Part shown: piece after piece, positions 51,140 through 61,040 of the stretch
Layout: every line of letters begins with the position of its first letter
Position numbering within the stretch: the first letter of the stretch is position 1
Source of the DNA: Agelas oroides
Lineage: Eukaryota > Porifera > Demospongiae > Agelasida > Agelasidae
DNA: 64,000 nt
Reading direction: 5' to 3'
NCBI GenBank assembly: GCA_949130485.1
Contig: OX422199.1
Location: 7,508,015 to 7,572,014 of the forward strand
The notes under the pieces: model-generated
Seen by the model: the letters and a program-made list of their open reading frames with translations, nothing else
Database searches by the model: none
What the model was told of the DNA's origin: nothing
Made by a program: the position numbers and the translations under genes

Positions 51140-51650
51140 GATGAGAACAAATCATATAATGTGTCCAAGGGGGTCAGGGATGAATCACGTAATGTGTTCA
51201 AGTAGTCTCGCAAGCCACACCCTTCGCAGGAGAGAGGAAGGGTCTGGTCACGCTGCAACCATGGAGTTGTCGCCACGACAGAAACTTGTCGTGACCAATC
51301 AGATCCGCGCTCTTCGTAGATCGCATCCGTTGTCATGGAGTACAATTACGTCACAATGTGTTTAGCGGATGTCAGCATCTTATTACCTAACCGCAATGTT
51401 CGATAATTGCGTTCCTCGGCGACAACTCGGTAGTTGCGGCGTGACCAGACCCTTCCTCTCTCCTGCGAAGGGTGTGGCTTGCGAGACTAGTGTTCAAGGT
51501 GGTCTAGGACCGAGCACATAATGTGTCAAAGGGGGTCTAAGACAGAGCACATAATGTGTCCAACTGGGTCTAGGACCTACCACATAATGTGTCCAAGGGG
51601 GTCTAGGACTGACCACATAATGTGTCCAAGGGGGTCTAGGACTACTCTCG
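51140..51650. repeat. Tandem array of about 36-bp units, split by an inserted element
   Basis: The units read cacataatgtgtccaagggg then gtctaggactgac, with drift. Two lie left (51140-51202) and about five right (51490-51650) of the foldback element at 51203-51489. Confidence 0.85.
51203..51489. mobile_element. 287-bp TAGTCTCG-family element with perfect 9-bp target duplication
   Basis: Terminal inverted repeats start tagtctcgcaagccacaccc and continue ttcgcaggagagaggaagg; the right end is the complement, ending gcgagacta at 51489. Exact direct repeats gtgttcaag lie at 51194-51202 and 51490-51498. No coding sequence. Confidence 0.92.
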
Positions 51651-52321
51651 TCCCCAGACCAAATTTTTCTCACGCACCCTGCGGACTCGTCGAAAAATAG
51701 GGTCTGGACACTTTCACTATGAAAACTGGGGCAAGATTACATACGGTGGTCAGTATATTGGGTAATTGTAGGTGTTAATTACATTATCAGCTACCGGCAG
51801 CATTTGCTTTGGCGCCGAAAGACGCCAGCAGCCTGAAGCTCATTAAATATGTAACGCAGCAATGACCTTTGTACTGCGCATGTGCAGTAGCTGTCTATCT
51901 TGTAAGTGCCACTAAAATGGCAGTAGTATATAATAAAATTATTTGATGTGTGAGAAGACAATTGGATACTGCACTCTTGTGCTGTATTTTCACTCACCGC
52001 GGCTCGTGAAAATATGGCCACACACTCGTGCAATATCCAGCCGTACTGCCTTCTCACCCATCAAATCGTTAATTATTTATTAAACCATCTGCAGTTGTGG
52101 CCAGTGAATGTTACAACATTGTTGCTATTGACCAAACCTAGTGTGACAAGATATGTACCCTCCTCCACCAGACCTTACCAACACTCACACCCTTCTATAC
52201 ACACGTTTCCTCTGCCTGTACACTTTCACCCACACCCTCCACCCAACACACCACACCACACCCCCTCCATGCACACACTCTCCACCTCATGCACCCACCA
52301 TCCCACACACACACACACAGG

Positions 52322-53599
52322 CACAGGTCATGTGGTGTTGGCTGGAGACATCCCCACGAGGAATTTTTTTGCTCTCAAGATTGACTCTCAGAGATGATTC
52401 TGGTGAGATGAGTGGAGCAACATGTGAGTCTGCCTCACTTCTCTCCACCTCCCTCTCTTTCCTCCCCTTCCTCCCTCCCCTCCTCCCTTCCTCCCTCCCC
52501 TCCTCCCTCCCCCTCCTCCCTCCCCTCCTCCCTCCCCCTCCTCCCTCCCCCTCCTCCCTCCTCCCTCCCTCCTCCCCCCTCCTCCCTCCCATCCCTCCCC
52601 CTCCCCATCCTTCCTCTCATCCCTCCCCTCCTTCCTCTTCCCCTCCTTCCTGCCTCCCCTCCCTCCACTCCCTTCCCCTCCTCCCTCCCACTCCTCCCTC
52701 CCACTCCTCCCTCCCCTCCCTCCCCTCCTCCCTCTCCCCTCCCTCTCCCATTTCCCTCCACCTTCCTCCATCCTTCCCCTTGCCTCCTCCCAACCCTCCC
52801 TCTCTTCCGTAACCCTACTCCTACTCCCTCCTTCCCCTCCCTCCCCTCTTCCCTCCCCCTCCCTCCTCTCCTTCCTTTTTTCCCTCTCTCCATTAGTCAC
52901 ATCTATCATGGCACTTAAGTCTGTACTCTTCCCCCCTCTCCCCCTCTCCCTCTCTCCCCCTTTACTCACTCCCCCTCTCCTCCCCCTCTTCCCCACATTT
53001 TCAGTTGTCACTTGTATTATTCAAGTGTATACTAGTAGAATATAACTAGTGCTTTTGAACACTAGCTGTGTTCGCAGGCCACTTTCTGTCACTCGGAAAA
53101 CTGTAGACGGCCTGGGAAATATTCCCACAAGTGGTAGAAAGACTGATTCCACATGGGCTCACCTCTCCCCCTCACACAGATGTACGCACTGTGGTACACC
53201 ACAGTACCTGGCTCCACAGATCATCCAGAGACAGAGTCACGGGAAGGAGGTGGATTGGTGGGCACTTGGTATCTCATCTGTGAGATGCTTGTGGGGTAAG
53301 TGGGGATGCGGGTTGTGGAAAGTGGGTGGGTGTGGGGATGTGTGGGCGGGGGTGAAAATTTCATCTTTCCCATTCTCCACATTTCTCTTTCCTCTTTCTC
53401 CTTCATTTCTTCCCCTCCCCTCCCTTTCTGTCCCCCTCCTTTCCTCCCTTTCTCCCTCTCCCTCTTCATCTTCCATCCTCCGTGCTCTAGCTATCCACCA
53501 ATTTTTGATGAACATCTGTTTTGTATCTACAAGATCCCAGAGAGGAAGATTGAATGGCCAAGACAGATCGACCCAAGTGCAAAAGATCTAGAGATGTGA
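52322..53599 (+). pseudogene. AGC-type protein kinase (PKA/PRKX-like) remnant
   Basis: Three recognisable pieces. First, 52322-52395 reads GTGHVVLAGDIPTRNFFALK, the glycine-loop to ATP-lysine part, and then hits a stop. Second, 53178-53297 reads [30 protein letters not shown], then shifts frame to LICEMLVG before a GTAAGT donor. Third, 53491-53599 reads [36 protein letters not shown] and stops where the family continues. The catalytic-loop HRD/YRDLKPEN and DFG segments are absent, the APE motif is APQ, and there is at least one frameshift. A decayed copy is the simplest reading; unresolved exons plus sequence errors is the alternative. Confidence 0.7.
52432..52995. repeat. 560-bp polypyrimidine (CTCC/CCCTCC) tract
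   Basis: Nearly pure C/T on the plus strand with variable ccctcct units, between the first and second kinase-like pieces. Confidence 0.95.
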
Positions 53600-54922
53600 T
53601 ATGAAGGCTTGGGAGCTTGAAGGTGTGTGGGTGCATGAGTATGTGAAGGGGTGTGTGGGGTGTGGGTGAGGGGTGTGTGGGGGAGGAGGGTGGAATGAGT
53701 GGGAGAGGAAGATAGAGGGTGTGTGAGGGAGACGCCGTTATTGAGTGCTCCTCTCCCAAGACGTCAAGGTGGTGATGTACTCGACTTAAAGAGTAAAACT
53801 TGTGTTGCACTCTTGTGTGCATGGCTTGTCCAAGAAAATATACTCTGCTGCCTGCTTAAATCTGTCCTGTGTCTCTCCCCTCTTGCCCCTCTTTCTATTT
53901 TTCCCATCTAGTCTAATTAAGTCTGAAGCATATTCCAAAGCAGCAAGATGTGTGCGTGCCAACAAACTGAACCTACCAATATGCATGGCTTGTGTTGTCT
54001 TAAAATATCCTGCTGTCTGTTGTTTTTCGTGTTTCTCTTCCCTCTTGCCCCTCCCAATTCCCTTCCAATCTCAGCACGGAATACTCCACATCGTAAAGCA
54101 GTCCTCTAAACAGCAAGACTTAGTACAAGACTTCAAGGTACCTAGTGTAGAGATTAACTACATTTTGCCTTCTTTGGCAGAATGCAGGTGTGTGCAGGTA
54201 GGTTAGGAGGTAGCTAAATACTGTGAATGCATATTTAGCATGTTACTTAAGTGCCTGACAAACTGGTGAGGTTTGTACCAGGTGTAGGCTTTGTATGAAT
54301 AGGGTGTAGGTAAATGCACACATACGTATTTTTATTACAATGCAGTTGTGAACATTGTTCACAACTGTGTTAAGTTTGGGGCTCCATGATGCTTTGTATT
54401 GCTTTTGGTTTTTGTAACCAGCATTGTGTTTTGCAGGTGGTACTTTAGCTTTCTTACGTAGAAATAGAAACTGATGCAATTTAGTTTGTGTTTTTGTTTG
54501 TGCAGTTAAGAGCTAATTAGCCCACACTTAGCTATTTTTTAATATTCTGAATTGTATATAATCAGAATTGTAGCATTGCAGGTAAATACCAGTTGCATTT
54601 CAAGGTGCAACTGATTTACAGCTGACTGTCTGCCCCAATAGCACGTAATGTCCATTGTTCTCACAATTTTGTGAGAATTGTAATCATGTATGTATGTTGG
54701 GCAGGTAAATGCTTCCCTTAAGGTAATTACATAGATCTATATCTAGCATGCATCTATCATGGGGGGAAATGGTAGAGCTACTTGTGATGGTCACTGGGAG
54801 GTTTGGAGGTCACATCTGTGCATGGAAACAGTGCTGGGCTTGCGAAAAGATGGTGCCAACCCTATTCTGATTGTATAGTCTCAACTGGCTTTTCTGAAAG
54901 CCATTAACTCACAAAAGACCTT
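53600..54922. other. Non-coding spacer
   Basis: Contains a diverged duplication: a roughly 95-bp pyrimidine-rich segment after gcatggcttgt at about 53819 recurs at about 53983. No gene recognised. Confidence 0.45.
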
Positions 54923-55190
54923 TGCCCCTCTTACCTGTCCCTGTCCCTCTCATCCATGTTCCTGTCCATCTGTCCCTGTTCATATTCCTGTCCCTGTCTA
55001 TCTGTTTCTCCCTGTCCATGTCTCCCTGTCCCTGTCCCTGTCGATCTGTTTCTGTCCCTCTTTCGCTGCCTACTCCTGTCTCTGTTCATTTGTCTTTGTC
55101 CATCTGTCCTTGTCCCTGTCCCTATCCCTGTCCCTATCCCTGTCCCGCTGTCTATGTCTATTTGCCAGTTCCTGACCCTGTCCCCTTTGC
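54923..55190. repeat. Degenerate CTGTCC hexanucleotide repeat
   Basis: ctgtccctgtcc blocks alternate with catctgt and tattcctgtc variants. Confidence 0.85.
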
Positions 55191-55385
55191 GTTCCTACTC
55201 TCCTCAAGCAGAAGTTTCACATAACGCGAATGTTGGAGTATTGTGAGATTACAGCTGATCATTTGCACACATTGGACTGCTCTAAGACGTGACGCAAGTG
55301 CCCTTAGATTTGACGGCAGGAAACCATTTAGCAACTTTATCACTCATTGACTGGGACTACACTCAGACTGGTCCGAAGGATTTTA

Positions 55386-58300
55386 TAAATAGTATAAGCA
55401 GTGATGTGCAATAGTATATACAGTGATGTGCAATAGTATATGCAGTGATGTAATATTGCATGCAGTGATGTGCAATGGTGTATGCAGTGATGTACTATAG
55501 CATGCAGTGATGTGCAATAGTATATGCAGTGATTTACAGCAGCATGCAGTGAATGTGCAATGGTATATGCAGTGTTGTACTGTAGCATTCAGTGATGTGG
55601 AATAGTGTATGCGTGATGAGCTGTAGCATGCAGTGATGTGCAATAGTATATGCAGTGATATAATATTGCATGCAGTGATGTGCAATAGTATATGCAGTGA
55701 TGTAATATTGCATGCAGTGATGTGCAATGGTGTATGCAGTGATGTACTATAGCATGCAGTGATGTGCAATAGTATATGCAGTGATTTACAATAGCATGCA
55801 GTGAATGTGCAATGGTATATGCAGTGTTGTACTGTAGCATTCAGTGATGTGGAATAGTGTATGCGTGATGATCTGTAGCATGCAGTGATGTGCAATAGTA
55901 TATGCAGTGATACATTATAACATCCAGTGATGTGCAAAAGTATATTCAGTGATATGCAATAGCATGCAGCAATGTGCAATAGTATATGCAGTGATGTGGA
56001 ATAGTATATGCAGTGATGTGCAATAGTATTTGCAATGATGTGCAATAGTATATGCAGTGATATACTATAGCATGCAGTGATGTGCAATAGTATATGCAGT
56101 GATATGCAATAGCATGCAGGAATGTGCAGTAGTATACGCAGTGATGTAATATAACTTGCAGTGATGTGCAATAGTATAAGCAGTGATGTAATATTGCATG
56201 CAGTGATGTGCAATAATGTATGCAGTGATGTACTATCGCAGCAGTGATATGCAATAGTATATTCAGTGATTTACTATAGCATGCAGTGAATGTGCAATGG
56301 TATATGCAGTGTTGTACTGTAGCATTCAGTGATGTGGAATAGTGTATGCAGTGATGAGCTGTAGCATGCAGTGATGTGCAATAGTATATGCAGTGATGTA
56401 GTATAGCATGCAGTGATGTGCAATAGTATATGCAGTGATATGCAATAGCATGCAGCAATGTGCAGTAGTGTATGCAGTGATGTAACAACATGCAGTGATG
56501 TGCAATAGTATATGCAGTGATGTAATATGGCATGCAGTGATGTGCAATAGTATATGCTGTGGTGTACAATACTACATGCTGTGATCTGCAATAGTATATG
56601 CAGTGATGTGCAGTAGTATATGCAGTGATATGCTATAACGTGCAGTGATGTGCATAGTATATTCAGTGATATGCGATAGCATGCAGCAATGTGCAGTAGT
56701 ATATGCAGTGATGTAATATAAGATGCAGTGATGTGCAATAGTATATGCAGTGATGTAATATAGTATATCAGTGATGTGTTATAAAATGCAGTGAAGTGCA
56801 ATTGTATATGAAGTTATGTGCAATAGTATATGCAGGGATGTACTATAGCATGCAGTGATGTGCAATAGTATATGTAGTGATAAGCAATAGCATGCAGCAA
56901 TGTGCAGTAGTATATGCAGTGATATGCAAAAGTATATGCAGTGATGTGCCATAGTATATGCTGTGATGTGCAATAGTATTTGCAGTGATGTGCGATAGTA
57001 TATGCAGTGATGTAATATTGCATGCAGTGATGTGCAATGGGTATGCAGTGATGTACTATAGCATGCAGTGATGTGCAATAATATATGCAGTGATTTACAA
57101 TAGCATGCAGTGAATGTGCAATGGTATATGCAGGTTGTACTGTAGCATTCAGTGATGTGGAATAGTGTATGCGTGATGAGCTGTAGCATGCAGTGGTGTG
57201 CAATAGTATATTCAGTGATATGCAGTAGCATGCAGCAATGTGCATAGTATTTGCAGTGATGTGCAATAGTATATGCAGTGATGTGCAATAGTATTTGCAG
57301 TGATGTGCAATAGTATATGCATTGATATACTATGGCATTCAGTGATATGCAATGGTATATGCAGTGATATGCAATAGCCTGCAGGAATGGCAGTAGTATA
57401 CGCAGTGATGTAATATAATATGAAGTGATGTGCAATAGTATAAGCAGTGATGTGCAATAGTATATGCAGTGATATGCTATAACGTGCAGTGATGTGCAAT
57501 AGTATATTCAGTGATATGCGATAGCATGCAGCAATGTGCACTAGTATATGCAGTGATGTAATATAAGATGCAGTGATGTGCAATAGTATATGCAGTGATG
57601 TAATATAGTATATCAGTGATGTGTTATAAAATGCAGTGAAGTGCAATTGTATATGAAGTTATGTGCAATAGTATATGCAGGGATGTACTATAGCATGCAG
57701 TGATGTGCAATAGTAATGTAGTGATAAGCAATAGCATGCAGCAATGTGCAATAGTATATGCAGTGATATGCAAAAGTATATGCATGATGTGCCATAGTAT
57801 ATGCTGTGATGTGCAATAGTATTTGCAGTGATGTGCGATAGTATATGCAGTGATGTAATATTGCATGCAGTGATGTGCAATGGGTATGCAGTGATGTACT
57901 ATAGCATGCAGTGATGTGCAATAGTATATGCAGTGATTTACAATAGCATGCAGTGAATGTGCAATGGTATATGCAGGTTGTACTGTAGCATTCAGTGATG
58001 TAGAATAGTGTATGCGTGATGAGCTGTAGCATGCAGTGGTGTGCAATAGTATATTCAGTGATATGCAGTAGCATGCAGCAATGTGCAATAGTATATGCAG
58101 TGATGTGCAATAGTGTATGCAGTGATGTGCAATAGTATTTGCAGTGATGTGCAATAGTATATGCATTGATATACTATGGCATTCAGTGATATGCAATGGT
58201 ATATGCAGTGATATGCAATAGCCTGCAGGAATGGCAGTAGTATACGCAGTGATGTAATAAGTGATGTGTAATAGTATAAGCAGTGATGTGCAATAGTATA

Positions 58301-61040
58301 TGCAGTGATGTAATATGGCATGCAGTGATGTGAAATAGTATATGCTGTGGTGTGCAATACTAGCTGTGATCTGCAATAGTATATGCAGTGATGTGCAATA
58401 GTATATGCAGTGATGTAATATGGCATGCAGTGATGTGAAATAGTATATGCTGTGGTGTGCAATACTACATGCTGTGATCTGCAATAGTATATGCAGTGAT
58501 GTGCAATAGTATATGCAGTGATATGCTATAACGTGCAGTGATGTGCAATAGCATATTCAGTGATATGCGATAGCATGCAGCAATGTGCAGTAGTATATGC
58601 AGTGATGTAATATAAGATGCAGTGATGTGCAATAGTATATGCAGTGATTTAATATGGTATATCAGTGGTGTGTTATAAAATGCAGTGGTGTGCAATTGTA
58701 TATGCAGTTATATACAATAGTACATGCAGGAATGTACTATAGCATGCAGTGATGTGCAATAGTATATGCAGTGATATGCAATAGCGTGCAGCAATGTGCA
58801 GTAGTATATGCAGTGATATGCAATTGCATGCAGCAATGTGCGATAGTATATGCAGTGATGTGCAATGGTATATGCAGTGATGTACTCTAGCATGCAGCAA
58901 TGTGCAATAGATATGCAGTGATGTAATATAGCATGCAGTGATGTGCTGTAGTATATGCAGTGATGTGCAGTAGTATATGCCGTGATGTGCAATAGTATTA
59001 TGCAGTGATGTGCAATGGTATATGCAGTGATGTACTATTGCATGCAGTGATGTGCAATAGTATATGCAGTGATATGCAATAGCATGCAGCAATGTGCAGT
59101 AGTATATGCAGTAATGTACTATTGCATGCAGTGATGTGCAATAGTATATGCAGTGATATGTAATAGCATGCAGCAATGTGCAGTAGTATATGCAGTAATG
59201 TAATATGCATGCAGTGATGTGCAATAGTGTTGCAGTGATGTACTATAGCATGCAGTGAATGTGTAATGGCATGCAGCAATGTGCAGTATTATATGCAGTG
59301 ATGTAATTAACATGCAGTGATGTGCGATAGTATATGCAGTGATGTGCAATAGTATATGCAGTGATATGCAATAGTATATGCAGTGACGTAATATGCATGG
59401 CACTCAGTGATGTGCAATAGTATATGCAGTGATATGCTATAGTATATGCTATTGCGTGCAGTGATGTGCAATAGTCTATGCAGGGATATGCAATAGCATG
59501 CAGCAATGTGCAGTAGTATATGCAGTGATGTAATATAACATGCAGTGATGTGCAATAGTATATGCAGTGTTGTAATACGGCATGCAGTGATGTGCAATAG
59601 TATATGCAGTGATGTCAATAGTATTTGCAGTGATGTGCAATAGTATATGCAGTGATATACAATGGCATGAGTGATGTGCAATAGTATATGCAGTGATATG
59701 CAATAGCATGCAGCAATGTGCGGTAGTATATGCAGTGATGTAACATAACATGCAGTGATGTGCAATAGTATATGCAGTGATGTAATGTAACATTCAGTGA
59801 TGTGCAATAGTATATGCAGTGATATGCAAGAGTGTAGCAGTGATGTAATATGCATGGCATGCAATAGTGTATGCAGTGATGTGAAATACTATATGCAGTG
59901 ATGTGGAATAGTATATGCAGTGATGTGCAATAGGATATGCTATAACATGCAGTGATGTGCAATAGTATATGCTGTGATATGCAATAGCATGCAGCACTGT
60001 GCAGAAGTATATGCAGTGATGTAATATAACATGCAGTGAATTGCAATAATATATGGAGTTTTGTAATATGGCATGCAGTGATGTGCAATAGTATATGCAG
60101 TGATGTGAAATACTATATGCAGTGATGTGGAATAGTGTATGCAGTGATGTGCAATAGTATATGCTGTGATATGCTATAACATGCGGTGATGTGCAATAGT
60201 ATATGCTGTGATATGCTATAACATGCAGTGATATGCAATAGTATATGCAGTGATATGCAATAGCATGCAGCAATGTGCGGAAGTATATGCATTGATGTAA
60301 TATAACAGTGAATTGCAATAGTATATGGAGTTTTGTAATATGGCATGCAGTGATGTGCAATAGTGTATGCAGTGATGTGCAATAGATATGCAGTGATGTG
60401 CAATAGTATATGCAGTGATAAGCAATAGCATGCAGTAGTATATGCAGTGATGTAGTATAGCATGCAGTGATGTGCTATAGTGTATGCAGTGAGGTGCAAT
60501 ATTATATGCAGTGATGTGCAATAGTACATGCTTAGTGATGTTCAATGGTGTATAGTGATGTACTACAGCATGCAGTGATGTGCAATAGTGTATGAGTGTT
60601 GTGCAGTAGTATATGTAGTGATGTACTGTAGCATGCAATGATGTGCAATTCTATATGCAGTGATGTCCTATAGCTTGCAGTAATGTGGAATGGATATGTA
60701 GTGATGTGCATAGTATATGCAGTGGTGTACTATAGCTTCCTGTCATGAACAATAGTATAAGCAATGTTGTGCTATAGCATACAGTGATGTTCAAAAGTAT
60801 ACACAATGATGTACTATAGCTTGCAGTGATGTGCAATAATATATGCGGTGATGTGGTTTAGTATATGCAGTGATGTGCAATAGTATATACAGTGATGTGC
60901 AATACTATTGCAGTAATGTGCAATACTGTTGTAGTAATATGCAATAGTATATGCAGATATGTACTAAAGTGTGCAGTGATGTGCAATAGTATACGCAGTG
61001 GTGTGCAATGGTAAATGCAGTGATGTACTATAGCATGCAA
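55386..61040. repeat. Satellite A: 20-22 bp units in about 42-bp dimers, with higher-order repeats
   Basis: The base units are tgcagtgatgtgcaatagta(ta) and tgcagtgatgtaatattgca or tgcagtgatgtactatagca, alternating. Longer blocks recur: the segment beginning gatatgctataacgtgcagt occurs near 56625, 57470 and 58520. The 57005-57410 and 57850-58255 stretches are almost identical. Long open frames on the minus strand follow from the lack of stop codons in the unit. Confidence 0.97.

Noticed and set aside
51140-51650. CRISPR-like array of 36-bp units
   Set aside because: The units are directly adjacent without unique spacers, they drift in sequence, and the genome is eukaryotic.
55386-61040. Many His/Tyr/Cys-rich minus-strand open frames
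   Set aside because: They follow the 42-bp dimer (14 codons) of satellite A. Overlapping frames are equally open, so coding is not supported.
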